Source: Candidatus Saccharimonadota bacterium (lineage in GTDB: Bacteria; Patescibacteriota; Saccharimonadia; Saccharimonadales; Saccharimonadaceae). From it: 64,000 nucleotides of DNA. This document shows positions 43,275 through 52,219 of this stretch, piece by piece. The number at the start of each line of letters is the position of its first letter. Position 1 is the first letter of the stretch. Made by a program: the position numbers and the translations under genes. The notes below the pieces were generated by a model. It saw only the letters and a list, made by a program, of their open reading frames with translations, did not search any database and was not told where the DNA came from. The stretch is taken from positions 1 to 64,000 of the forward strand of contig JAUMZA010000001.1 in the NCBI GenBank assembly GCA_030528355.1. Direction: 5' to 3'.

Positions 43275-44396
43275 TTACGCTTCGTTTGATTCTTCCAGTG
43301 CACTAAACAGGCTATCTTCAACATTCTTGCGAGGTTTTTCTTTCGGTGCCTCGAGCTGCTTGGTTTCGATGTCAAGCTCGTAACCCGTCAAACGACTGGC
43401 GAGGCGTACATTTTGCCCACCACGGCCAATCGCAATTGACTGCTGGTCTTCCGTCACAAGCACCTTGGCGCGAGTCGCCTCTTCATCAATTTCGATTGAA
43501 AGCACCTCGGCTGGACTCAACGCATTGCGGATATATTCCTTAGCATCTTCATCAAACGGCACGATGTCGATTTTTTCACTCTCGCCCACTTCGTTCATCA
43601 CCGCCTGAACACGAGTGCCGTGGCCACCCACAAAAGTACCAACTGCATCAACCCCTGGCACAGTGCTTGCAACTGCAATCTTTGTGCGGCGGCCAGCCTC
43701 ACGGGCGATGCCTTTAATTTCTACCGCACCAGTTTCCATTTCTGGCACTTCTTGGCGGAAGAGATATTCCATAAAAGCTTCGCTGCCACGGCTCAAAATG
43801 AGCTGCGGGCCACGATTTTCACGCTCGATGTCCTTAATATACACCTTAATGCGGGCACCAACGCTGTAATACTCACCCTGAATTTGCTCGCTTTGTGGCA
43901 AAATACCGGTTGCCTTGCCAAGTTCAACTCGCACCACTCGTGGCTCAACTCGCTGCACGATACCAGTTACGACAGTGCCGATTTTATCTTCAAATTCAGC
44001 CAACACCACTTCACGCTCAGCTTCACGCAAACGCTGCAATACTACCTGCTTGGCAGTTTGTGCTGCTACACGACCAAAGGTGGTGACTTCGTGCATTTCT
44101 TCTACAACACCGCCAATTTCTGCATCTGGATTATCTTGCTTAGCCTCTTCAAGGCTAATTTCGGTAATATCGCTAGTTGGCTCTTCTACAATATCACGTA
44201 CCACAAACACCTTTGCCGTACCTTCTACGGTATTAAGCTCGGCACGAACGTTTTGTTCACGCTCACCGTTATCACGCCGCCAAGCTGCAGCGATAGCTTG
44301 TTCAATCACGCTCAGCACGGTTTCTTCGGGGAGATTCTTCTCCTCGGCAATGGCACGCACTGCAAGTGTGAGTTGTTTTAGATTAATGTCTTCCAT
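43275..44396 (-). CDS. nusA: Transcription termination/antitermination factor NusA
   Basis: RNA polymerase-associated factor, 373 aa. An N-terminal polymerase-binding domain is followed by S1 (about 135-200, GTVVTGIVQRVEPRVVRVEL) and two KH domains (VGTFVGGHGTRVQAVMNEV and SIAIGRGGQNVRLASRLTG). The acidic repeats of some Proteobacteria are missing, as usual outside them. SD GAAGGAG. The leader carries a terminator-like hairpin (44426-44449), suggesting autoregulation. Confidence 0.96.
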   Translation of the reverse strand: MEDINLKQLTLAVRAIAEEKNLPEETVLSVIEQAIAAAWRRDNGEREQNVRAELNTVEGTAKVFVVRDIVEEPTSDITEISLEEAKQDNPDAEIGGVVEEMHEVTTFGRVAAQTAKQVVLQRLREAEREVVLAEFEDKIGTVVTGIVQRVEPRVVRVELGKATGILPQSEQIQGEYYSVGARIKVYIKDIERENRGPQLILSRGSEAFMEYLFRQEVPEMETGAVEIKGIAREAGRRTKIAVASTVPGVDAVGTFVGGHGTRVQAVMNEVGESEKIDIVPFDEDAKEYIRNALSPAEVLSIEIDEEATRAKVLVTEDQQSIAIGRGGQNVRLASRLTGYELDIETKQLEAPKEKPRKNVEDSLFSALEESNEA

Positions 44397-44425
44397 TACA
44401 TCACTCCTTCTTTTTATTCGTTACG

Positions 44426-44449
44426 AAAAATCCCGACCTGCCGGCCGGG
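44426..44449 (-). promoter_or_regulatory. Terminator-like hairpin in the nusA leader
   Basis: On the minus strand CCCGGCC, loop GGCA, GGTCGGG (7 bp, one wobble) is followed by ATTTTTC. It lies between the promoter and the nusA SD, so it can stop transcription before the gene. Confidence 0.75.
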
Positions 44450-44462
44450 TGAGTACAATACC

Positions 44463-44491
44463 AGTATAGCAGATATGCAGATGGGCGTCAA
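44463..44491 (-). promoter_or_regulatory. nusA promoter
   Basis: Minus strand TTGACG, 17 bases ending TGC, TATACT. Confidence 0.88.
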
Positions 44492-44539
44492 GCAGAATGA
44501 CGCCCCGGTCTTGCATACCTATACCTGTACACGCAAGAG

Positions 44540-45034
44540 TTAGCGTGCGGTTGACTGCCCAGTCTGTAAGCAATGCTCATCAGTGCGTAGTTTTTCGATT
44601 GACACTATGAACGCAAGGGCTACAATTACCATTGCAATACCTGCCAATTTGAGCCATAATGCACCTTTTTTACATTGTAAAGTCGCCACAAATACCGTAC
44701 GCATCACAAACAATAATGCTACTGCAGACACCAAAGTGTATACCACACCACCAGAGCCTGCCAGCATCCACAGACCAGCCATCACGGCCGCACTAATACT
44801 CGCCCATAGTTGTACGCATGTATCCACTTTTACATCACGCATCACCGTATACAGCACCCAGCCAATCCCAGCGAGTAGTGCAATGTAGCCACCGTACACC
44901 ACCACACGCATCGCCATATCATGCTGCGGCGATTGCACCGCGCCATAAAGCCACGCACTTACGTACAGCCCGGCCAGACCTAAAACAACAGCCAAGAAAG
45001 TTTTTCTATCTATACTCATCTTGCAATTACTCAT
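44540..45034 (-). CDS. Small multi-helix membrane protein, unknown
   Basis: The 164-aa product from ATG 45034 (MSNCKMSIDRKTFLAVVLGL) has five hydrophobic segments and no recognised family. I prefer this start because TATGAT ends six bases upstream, preceded by TGC two bases earlier, which matches the leaderless pattern of the region; the longer reading from 45238 runs back through the divergent gene's promoter. Confidence 0.6.
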   Translation of the reverse strand: MSNCKMSIDRKTFLAVVLGLAGLYVSAWLYGAVQSPQHDMAMRVVVYGGYIALLAGIGWVLYTVMRDVKVDTCVQLWASISAAVMAGLWMLAGSGGVVYTLVSAVALLFVMRTVFVATLQCKKGALWLKLAGIAMVIVALAFIVSIEKLRTDEHCLQTGQSTAR

Positions 45035-45072
45035 TTCATCATCATAGCATAGTACACCTACTGCGGTAAGTA

Positions 45073-45099
45073 TTGACGGTCCCCTGCCATATCTATAAT
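45073..45099 (+). promoter_or_regulatory. Promoter of the DUF2690 gene
   Basis: TTGACG, 15 bases (short), TATAAT; about 45 bases later AAGGAAGGAAG precedes the ATG. Confidence 0.6.
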
Positions 45100-45152
45100 T
45101 AAAAGACACCCTCATCCTACGTCTATCTACTAGCAAGGAAGGAAGCGACGTT

Positions 45153-45488
45153 ATGAGAGGCATCTTTAAATCAATTGCTGCGCTGACATTTACCTGTCTC
45201 ATTGTCGCATTTACACCACACACAGCGGTAGCCAACACCCCTAATCAGGGGTGTTACGGATCAGAATGCATTGGCAAAGATCCTGCAAGCACGTCCTGTG
45301 TCAATGATGCGATTGCAGTCGGTTTAAACATCGCTACATCCACCGCTTTCGGCCGCAACCTACCACGCAAGAAACAAATCACCAAACATAAAACACAGAC
45401 TCTTTGCTTTTTTCGCCCTGTGCGATATACTAAAAAGAGCTTATGCTTTTGTTATGAAACAGATTTCTATTCTCACCATCGGCGATAG
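45153..45488 (+). CDS. Secreted DUF2690-like protein, probably 3'-truncated
   Basis: The 111-aa product has a clear signal peptide (MRGIFKSIAALTFTCLIVAF, cleavage after AVA) and then QGCYGSECIGKDPASTSCVN, the Cys-rich start of a DUF2690 domain. The second half of that domain (aromatic strand and last Cys-x-x-Asn-Trp) is missing. After GRNL the frame turns into basic, low-quality sequence (PRKKQITKHKTQ) and runs 35 bases into the next gene, across its promoter. It looks like a remnant whose end was lost. Confidence 0.6.
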   Translation: MRGIFKSIAALTFTCLIVAFTPHTAVANTPNQGCYGSECIGKDPASTSCVNDAIAVGLNIATSTAFGRNLPRKKQITKHKTQTLCFFRPVRYTKKSLCFCYETDFYSHHRR

Positions 45489-47454
45489 TGCCACCAATGC
45501 AATTATCCACCTACAAAAAAACGGTGTCCAGCTTGATACAAGCGATCCAAAACTACACCGCCTGCAATTGTCGCACGGCGATGAAACGCTCTACGACCGA
45601 GTTGATATTGTCCAGGCAGTTGGCTCAGCACCAAACGTTGCACTCGCTTGCACCAAATTACAGCTACAAAGTGCGGTACTTACCTGTATTGGTGATGATG
45701 CCGCCGGTTCGAATATGGTACGATACTTACAATCACACCAAGTAGCGACCGATGCCATCACGACCGCGCCACACACTAAGACCAATTATCACTACACCCT
45801 AAGCTACGACAAAGAACCAACTACACTAGTACGATACGAACCCTTTACGTACACCTGGCAATCGCCGGCAACCCCCCCGGATTGGATTTTCCTTGGCGAA
45901 CTCACCACCCAGCAGCCAGCCATTTACAACGATTTACTACAGTACCTACAGGCCAACCCTACGGTACAGTTTGCCTTTAGCCCAAGCACTACTCAGTTGT
46001 CGCAACCGGCAGAGCTACTTACTGCTTTGTATGCTCGTACCAATCTGTTGGTGGTGAATACGTCTATTGCGAACGCCATCGCCCCAAATCACACCACGAT
46101 TGAAGCCCAGTGCGAAGCCTTGCATAAGCTTGGCATTGATACGATAATTATTACCGACGGAGCAAATCCACTTCATACCAGTAGCGATCAAGGCATTATT
46201 TCGCTACCAGCCTATCCTGCAACTGCCAAAATTATTGATCGTACTGGGGCGGGCGATGCGTTTGTTGCAACCGTTATTGCCAAGCTTGCTCAAGGCAGCG
46301 ATCTCACCACAGCCGCACAGCATGCCGCCATCAACAGCATGAATGTATGCCAGCACATTGGGCCGCATGCAGGCCTGCTTACCAATGAAGGTATTGATAA
46401 GCTATTTGCTGCCGCACCTGCCGAATTCACTCCAACGGTTATCGCCCAGCCAAAGGAACTCTCTATCGAAGAAGTTGCTGCCAAGCTAGTTGCTTCGCCA
46501 AAAGGGATTTTTGCAGCCGATGAAAGTGGTGGCAGTATCGAAAAGCGTTTTGCGGAATTTGCAATTCCCTTTAGCGAAGAAAACCGTCGCTTATACCGCC
46601 AACTATTCTTTACCACACCTCATATCGAAGAATATGTCAGTGGAGTAATTTTATTTGATGAAACCGCCAGGCAACAGGCAGACGATGGCACTCCATTTGT
46701 GGAATTGCTCGAAAAGCGAGGCATTATTCCAGGCATTAAAGTTGATACTGGCCTTGTCGCCCTACCTAACTTTCCTGGCGAAACCGTTACAAGCGGACTA
46801 GATGGCCTACCTGCTCGGCTTGCAGAATATCGCAACATGGGGCTACGCTTTGCCAAGTGGCGGGCTGCCTTTGTGATCGATGGCGATAATGGTACGTTGC
46901 CAAGCAATGGAGCGATTGCCGCTAATATCCATGCCCTAGCTCGCTATGCACTAGAGTGTCAGCATGCAGATATTGTACCGATCATTGAACCAGAGATTGT
47001 CCATGCCGGTAACTTTAACCTAGAGACCTGCCGCCAAGTCACTGCCAAAGTACTTGATGCATTATTTGATGAAATTGCCCTCTTTAAGGTCAATCATAAA
47101 GCTCTACTTCTCAAAACCAGCATGGTGCTTGCGGGTAGCCAGCAGGCAATTACTCCGCCACACGAAGTAGCCGCAGCCACCGTTGATACGCTGCGAGCTC
47201 ATGTGCCACATGATGTCGCTGGTGTCGTATTCTTATCGGGCGGACAAGGTGTAGAGCAAGCCACTGAGAACTTGCGAGCCATCAACCAGCGTGGTCGCCA
47301 GCCGTGGCCACTCACCTTTAGCTACGCCCGTGCACTGCAAGAACCTGCCATCGCCCTATGGAAGGGTGACAACGCCAACACGCACGCCGCCCAACATGCT
47401 TTCCTTGCACGAGTCGAAGCAAATAGCTACGCTGCAGCTCGCCCAAATGGATAG
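45454..47454 (+). CDS. PfkB sugar kinase-class I fructose-bisphosphate aldolase fusion
   Basis: The 666-aa protein contains two complete enzymes. Residues 1 to about 320 are a PfkB/ribokinase-family kinase: substrate region GSAPNVALACTKLQLQSAVL and catalytic DRTGAGDAFVATVIAKL. Residues about 335-666 are a class I aldolase: KGIFAADESGGSIEKRF, GIIPGIKVDTG, GLRFAKWRAAF, EPEIVHAGNFN and the Schiff-base region ALLLKTSMVLAG. If the kinase acts on a hexose monophosphate, one polypeptide would make fructose 1,6-bisphosphate and split it into triose phosphates. Kinase substrate unproven. TATACT at 45426-45431 gives a leader of about 20 bases. Confidence 0.93.
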   Translation: MKQISILTIGDSATNAIIHLQKNGVQLDTSDPKLHRLQLSHGDETLYDRVDIVQAVGSAPNVALACTKLQLQSAVLTCIGDDAAGSNMVRYLQSHQVATDAITTAPHTKTNYHYTLSYDKEPTTLVRYEPFTYTWQSPATPPDWIFLGELTTQQPAIYNDLLQYLQANPTVQFAFSPSTTQLSQPAELLTALYARTNLLVVNTSIANAIAPNHTTIEAQCEALHKLGIDTIIITDGANPLHTSSDQGIISLPAYPATAKIIDRTGAGDAFVATVIAKLAQGSDLTTAAQHAAINSMNVCQHIGPHAGLLTNEGIDKLFAAAPAEFTPTVIAQPKELSIEEVAAKLVASPKGIFAADESGGSIEKRFAEFAIPFSEENRRLYRQLFFTTPHIEEYVSGVILFDETARQQADDGTPFVELLEKRGIIPGIKVDTGLVALPNFPGETVTSGLDGLPARLAEYRNMGLRFAKWRAAFVIDGDNGTLPSNGAIAANIHALARYALECQHADIVPIIEPEIVHAGNFNLETCRQVTAKVLDALFDEIALFKVNHKALLLKTSMVLAGSQQAITPPHEVAAATVDTLRAHVPHDVAGVVFLSGGQGVEQATENLRAINQRGRQPWPLTFSYARALQEPAIALWKGDNANTHAAQHAFLARVEANSYAAARPNG

Positions 47455-47542
47455 TTAATATTATTAACAAGGCAAAGACACAGCCCACACTGTTGTAGCG
47501 GCTATCTTTTCATATTGCCAACCAAACTATACAATAGAATAT

Positions 47543-48550
47543 ATGGAGCAACGCATCCCTGTTATTATTCTGGCCGGATTTCTCGGTGCCGGCAAAACCA
47601 CCGCCCTAAACCATATCCTGCGGCACAGTAATGGGCAAAAGATTGGTGTCATTGTCAACGATTTTGGCGAAGTTAATATTGACGCTCTACTTGTGAGCAA
47701 ACAGACCGAAAACACCATGGAACTTTCGGGCGGCTGCATTTGTTGCCAGATGAGCGATGGCGGACTTGATGAAACGCTGCAAACCTTTGCCCACCCCGGT
47801 TCGACTATCGATGCAATTTTGATTGAGGCCAGCGGCATCGCCGAGCCATCAGATCTGCGTAAGCTGGTTTTGTATAGTAGTAACAAGCACATTTCGATGA
47901 ACGGCGTAGTGTATTTTGTAGATGCCGCCAATATTCGCCAGCAGCTGGTTGATCACCCCGACATCGCTCATCACATTGCTGCCGCCGATTTGCTGGTACT
48001 TAACAAGATAGATTTAGTTTCTGCAGCAGCACTTACTCACATCGAACAGCTGCTACGCACCCATAATCCAGAAGCGATCATCACTCGCACAACCAATGGA
48101 GCAGTTAGTCCAGAATTATTATTCGATGCCCATCACACCAAATCAAACGAACAGCTCAGCCTTGCTGCGGCAGAGGCGGATCATCACCATAACCACCTGC
48201 ACGACGCTTTCACTTCCATTAGTTTCACCACCGAACAACCGCTCAGCCCACAACGCTTCGAACACTTTTTAACCACATTGCCAAGCTCGGTTTATCGACT
48301 AAAAGGTATCCTATATTACGGCATGAAGGGCTTTGAGCAAAAAATTGTCATACACAAAGTGGGCAATCATCTACAGCAAGCGGCTGAAGAATGGCGGGGT
48401 TACGAAACGCCTGGTACGCGACTAGTGGCAATTGGGGTTGCGATTGATGAACCAGCCCTGCGTCAAGCACTTGAAGCCTGTATCGACCCGACACCAGATG
48501 ATATTTCGGCTGATGATATGGTTGATATTATGCGGCTAAAAGGCTTTTAG
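47543..48550 (+). CDS. COG0523 (CobW/P47K) GTPase, putative metallochaperone
   Basis: The 335-aa G3E GTPase has Walker A LAGFLGAGKTTALNH, the metal motif GGCICC (CxCC), Walker B/G3 ILIEASGIAEP and NKID. A His cluster DHHHNHLHDAF (about 213-223) and a CobW C-terminal domain follow. Family members bind zinc or other metals and deliver them to client proteins. The mRNA should be leaderless: TACAAT ends seven bases before the ATG. Lone gene between the kinase-aldolase and the nuclease. Confidence 0.92.
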   Translation: MEQRIPVIILAGFLGAGKTTALNHILRHSNGQKIGVIVNDFGEVNIDALLVSKQTENTMELSGGCICCQMSDGGLDETLQTFAHPGSTIDAILIEASGIAEPSDLRKLVLYSSNKHISMNGVVYFVDAANIRQQLVDHPDIAHHIAAADLLVLNKIDLVSAAALTHIEQLLRTHNPEAIITRTTNGAVSPELLFDAHHTKSNEQLSLAAAEADHHHNHLHDAFTSISFTTEQPLSPQRFEHFLTTLPSSVYRLKGILYYGMKGFEQKIVIHKVGNHLQQAAEEWRGYETPGTRLVAIGVAIDEPALRQALEACIDPTPDDISADDMVDIMRLKGF

Positions 48551-48557
48551 CTACTTG

Positions 48558-49292
48558 CTATTTTGCAGGGAGTGGTTGTGTAGGGCAGCTTGATAATACC
48601 CGCTGCATTGCCATGTTTTCACCAGGCGTTACCCATAAGCCATACTTATGCTTCACTGCAATTTGCCGTGCCACGTACGCACAACGGTACGGCTTGTGCG
48701 ATGGCAGCCAGGTTGCCGCATCACTATCACCCTTTTCCTGGTTAGCTGCACCATCCACCGCCAAAAGATTGAGTGGATCGTTGGCGAATTCATTGCGACG
48801 TTCTGGCGAAAGCAGCTGTGCACCAGTTTGCCAGGCATTACTTAAAGCCACTACATGGTCAATCTGCACCTTTTCGCTACTCGTTGGTCCACGTAAAAAC
48901 TCTATTACCTTGCCAGTATACGGATCGTGCAGTGTACCACGCTGCACTTTACATCGTTCATCAACCACAACATCTCGCAAATCCCTATGCAAAATCTCAT
49001 TGCGTGTATCACACCCGTTTGCAAATCGCTGCCAACCAGCCCCAAACTGTGCCCGTCGATACGCTGTTTTCGGTGCCCGACCTTTCACCTCTAGCTGGGC
49101 CAGATAATGCATCGCACCTGCTACTGACTGCGTAGCCTGCACTTGCAAGGGTCGCCCTGCCGGAGCCGCAGCTGGTGGCGTTTCTTGCCACTTGGCAACA
49201 ATTGCCCCGCTCGTTGCCACCGCAGCCAACAACAAACTTGCCACTAAACGACGAACTCGATAATTTGGCCGATATGAACGTGCATGCTTCAT
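48558..49292 (-). CDS. Secreted HNH-type nuclease, DUF1524-like
   Basis: The 244-aa protein begins MKHARSYRPNYRVRRLVASL with a signal/TM helix (about residues 15-33). The C-terminal half matches secreted DUF1524 HNH endonucleases: VQIDHVVALSNAWQTGAQLL with the catalytic DHVV, NDPLNLLAVDGAANQEKGD, and AATWLP. It should cut nucleic acid outside the cell. TATACT ends seven bases before ATG 49292, so that start is chosen over 49409, which lies in the divergent gene. Confidence 0.85.
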   Translation of the reverse strand: MKHARSYRPNYRVRRLVASLLLAAVATSGAIVAKWQETPPAAAPAGRPLQVQATQSVAGAMHYLAQLEVKGRAPKTAYRRAQFGAGWQRFANGCDTRNEILHRDLRDVVVDERCKVQRGTLHDPYTGKVIEFLRGPTSSEKVQIDHVVALSNAWQTGAQLLSPERRNEFANDPLNLLAVDGAANQEKGDSDAATWLPSHKPYRCAYVARQIAVKHKYGLWVTPGENMAMQRVLSSCPTQPLPAK

Positions 49293-49330
49293 ACTTTTCA
49301 GTATACCGCAAAGCTTGCTACAATAGATAT

Positions 49331-51844
49331 ATGCATACGTTTTCTCGACTTTTAGAAACATTTTCACCAAGCAACTATAATCTATCGCTTCATCTTGATC
49401 GTGCGGCACGTACCTTTGGTGGCGTTGTGACGATTACCGGCACATTACAGCAATCAGACTATCTGCCACTACACGCCAAAGATCTCACTATTGAATCTGC
49501 CAGTATTGATGGCAAAGCCGCCCATGTTAGCCAGCACGAGCATGACGAAATCCGCCTTTCGCAAGCCGATTTGCAACCCGGCGAACATATCGCCGTCATC
49601 GCCTTTTCTGGCACTATCACCGATACTATGACCGGCCTGTACCCGTGTTATTTTGAACACGATGGCGTGAAAAAAGAGCTGCTCGCCACCCAGTTCGAAA
49701 GCCACCACGCCCGAGAAGCCTTTCCGTGCGTTGACGAACCAGCCGCCAAGGCCACGTTTGATCTTACCCTTAGCACTGAAGCGGGGGTTAAAGTGCTCAG
49801 CAATATGCCAATCGCTCACCAAAAGCCAGGCAGCGACACCACACCAATGGTAACCGTGTTTGAAACCACGCCTAAAATGAGCACCTACCTGCTCGCCTGG
49901 GTGGTCGGCGAACTCCACAAACAAACTGCCCACACCAAAAGCGGCGTCGAAGTCAATGTCTGGGCAACGCCCGCCCAGCCAACTGCCAACCTTACATTTG
50001 CGCTTGATATTGCCACCCGCTGTATTGATTTTTACGATGATTATTTTGGCGTACCATACCCGCTCCCAAAGTGCGACCACGTTGCCCTGCCAGATTTTAG
50101 CAGCGGTGCCATGGAAAACTGGGGCTTGATTACCTACCGCGAAATTGCCCTGCTGGCCAGCCCTAACAGCAGCGTGGATACTCGCCGCTACGTCGCCACC
50201 GTCATCACCCACGAACTCGCCCACCAATGGTTTGGCAATCTTGTGACAATGCAATGGTGGGATGATTTGTGGCTAAATGAAAGTTTTGCCACCATGATGG
50301 AATACATCGCCGTGGACGCCCTCGAGCCAAGCTGGAATATTTGGCGAGATTTTGCCGCCAACGAAGCGGTGATGGCATTGCGTCGTGATAGCCTTGATGG
50401 CGTACAGCCGGTGCATCTACCCGTCAATCACCCAGATGAAATCAGCACACTATTTGACGGGGCGATTGTCTACGCTAAAGGTGCCAAGCTGATGCGTATG
50501 ATGCAGCACTACATTGGTGATACTGATTTTCGAGCTGGGCTACGCACCTACTTTACCAAGTTTGCCCACCAAAACACCACCGGGCAAGATTTGTGGGATA
50601 CGCTCGGTGAGGCTAGTGGTAAAGATATATCCGGCTTGATGAACGCCTGGATTCACCAAAGCGGCTTCCCGCTCGTCACTATCGCAGAAACAGCCGATGG
50701 TGCCACGCTGACGCAGTCACAATTCTTTGTCGGGCCGCATCAACCAAGCACGCAAACCTGGCCAATTCCGTTAGTAGCAACCAACCTAGATTTGCCCGCT
50801 ATTCTTGAAAGCAAATCACACACTACCGCCACCACCGAGCCGTTCTTCTTAAATAACGAAGACACCTCGCACTTTATCACGCACTACCCAGCTTCGTTCA
50901 TCCAGGCTCGCCTAGCGGATATTCGCAACCTTGCCGCCAGCGAAATTACCCGCCTGCAGTTCCTACACGAACAAACCTTACTTGCCAAAGCGGGCATTAT
51001 TCAGCTAGCTGATATTTTACCAATCCTTGATGCCTACCGCCACGAAACCAACGAAGCCGTCTGGGGCATTATTAGCCTGGCGATTGGCGAAATCCGCCGC
51101 ACGATTGAAGGTGACGACGATACCGAAGCACGGCTCAAACAGTACGTCGCCGCATTGGTTCGCCCGCAATACGACCGCCTTGGCTGGCAAGCGATTGATG
51201 GTGAATCTGACAATGACGCCGTGCTGCGCGGCACGATTATCTCGCTGATGCTCTACGCTGAAGATAAGGATGCCATCAGCACCGCCCACCAGCTTTACAC
51301 CAGCAGTAGCCTGCACGACCTTAACCCAGAGCTACGTGCCAGCTTGATTGCTAACGAAGTGCGTCATTTTAAGGCCGATATTACCGCCCTACTCGCCACC
51401 TACACAAAAGAAACTGATGGCGATGTACAGGGTGATCTTGCCAGCGGCATTACCGCTACTCGCACACCCGCCCACGTTCAGGCTATTCTTACCGCCCTGC
51501 AGCAAAAAGACACCATCCGTCCGCAAGATGTCTTCCGCTGGTTTGCCTACCTTATGCGCAACCGCCACACCCGCACCGCTACCTGGCAGTGGATGCGTGA
51601 TAATTGGCAGTGGATTGAACAAACCTTTGCTAGCGATAAAAGCCTTGATTACTTCCCGCGTTACGCCGCCAATTCACTCTGCACTGCTAGCGAGCTTACC
51701 GAATACACCACCTTCTTTACCCCGCATCTGCAAAACCAAAGCTTGGCTCGTGCTATTACCATTGGCGAGGGCGAAATTACTGGCCGAATCGAGCAAATCG
51801 AACGCGACAAGCCGGCAATTATTGCAGCGCTGCAGCAGATGTAA
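49331..51844 (+). CDS. pepN: M1-family zinc aminopeptidase
   Basis: The 837-aa aminopeptidase N-type enzyme has the exopeptidase motif GAMENWGLITYRE, then zinc motif HELAHQWFGNLVTMQWWDDL with the third ligand Glu in WLNESFATMMEY. The ERAP-like C-terminal domain completes a full-length enzyme. It trims peptides to free amino acids, sensible for a cell that imports its amino acids. No signal peptide, so cytoplasmic. The start is fixed by TACAAT ending six bases before ATG 49331 (TGC extended). Confidence 0.94.
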   Translation: MHTFSRLLETFSPSNYNLSLHLDRAARTFGGVVTITGTLQQSDYLPLHAKDLTIESASIDGKAAHVSQHEHDEIRLSQADLQPGEHIAVIAFSGTITDTMTGLYPCYFEHDGVKKELLATQFESHHAREAFPCVDEPAAKATFDLTLSTEAGVKVLSNMPIAHQKPGSDTTPMVTVFETTPKMSTYLLAWVVGELHKQTAHTKSGVEVNVWATPAQPTANLTFALDIATRCIDFYDDYFGVPYPLPKCDHVALPDFSSGAMENWGLITYREIALLASPNSSVDTRRYVATVITHELAHQWFGNLVTMQWWDDLWLNESFATMMEYIAVDALEPSWNIWRDFAANEAVMALRRDSLDGVQPVHLPVNHPDEISTLFDGAIVYAKGAKLMRMMQHYIGDTDFRAGLRTYFTKFAHQNTTGQDLWDTLGEASGKDISGLMNAWIHQSGFPLVTIAETADGATLTQSQFFVGPHQPSTQTWPIPLVATNLDLPAILESKSHTTATTEPFFLNNEDTSHFITHYPASFIQARLADIRNLAASEITRLQFLHEQTLLAKAGIIQLADILPILDAYRHETNEAVWGIISLAIGEIRRTIEGDDDTEARLKQYVAALVRPQYDRLGWQAIDGESDNDAVLRGTIISLMLYAEDKDAISTAHQLYTSSSLHDLNPELRASLIANEVRHFKADITALLATYTKETDGDVQGDLASGITATRTPAHVQAILTALQQKDTIRPQDVFRWFAYLMRNRHTRTATWQWMRDNWQWIEQTFASDKSLDYFPRYAANSLCTASELTEYTTFFTPHLQNQSLARAITIGEGEITGRIEQIERDKPAIIAALQQM

Positions 51845-51865
51845 TCACGCTGCCAACCACACCAA

Positions 51866-51898
51866 CACAAAAGACTGCCGCCCTGCGACAGTCTTTTG
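51866..51898 (+). terminator. Terminator after pepN
   Basis: AAAAGACTG and CAGTCTTTT form a perfect 9-bp stem with an 11-base loop. Confidence 0.82.
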
Positions 51899-52005
51899 TC
51901 TATACGTGCAATTTACTTGCTATTATTTTGCCTTGTACACATCACAATCTGGCGAATCCAGCTTGGCAGTGCTCTTTAGTTCGCACACTTCACGCTGCAA
52001 CTTTT

Positions 52006-52206
52006 CTAATTTTCATCCGCCTTTGCCGCACGCAGCTGCTGAACTTCAGCTCGCAACTGCACCAGCTTGTTATGCAGCTGTGCATCTTGCTGCAAGCTAT
52101 ACTGCACTGCAACCATCAATGCCGAAAGCTGCAGCAATACCGCCACAGCCACAAATAGCACCACGTTACGCAGGCTGCAATGTTCTTTTATCGCTATCTT
52201 TTTCAT
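52006..52206 (-). CDS. Membrane/coiled-coil small protein, frameshifted at its 3' end
   Basis: As sequenced this is 66 aa: MKKIAIKEHCSLRNVVLFVA, one TM helix (about 15-36), then coiled coil (LHNKLVQLRAEVQQLRAA). One extra A in the AAAA run (T-run 52010-52013 on the plus strand) extends it with KLEKLQREVCELKSTAKLDS to a stop at 51923-51925, which continues the heptads, so the true gene is probably 51923-52206 (about 95 aa). It lies 13 bases after a paralogous gene. Confidence 0.65.
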   Translation of the reverse strand: MKKIAIKEHCSLRNVVLFVAVAVLLQLSALMVAVQYSLQQDAQLHNKLVQLRAEVQQLRAAKADEN

Positions 52207-52219
52207 ACCGCTAAAGCCC

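Noticed and set aside
49469-50254. 261-codon minus-strand frame inside pepN
   Set aside because: It is antisense to the conserved zinc-site region of an intact M1 peptidase; a shadow frame of GC-rich codons.
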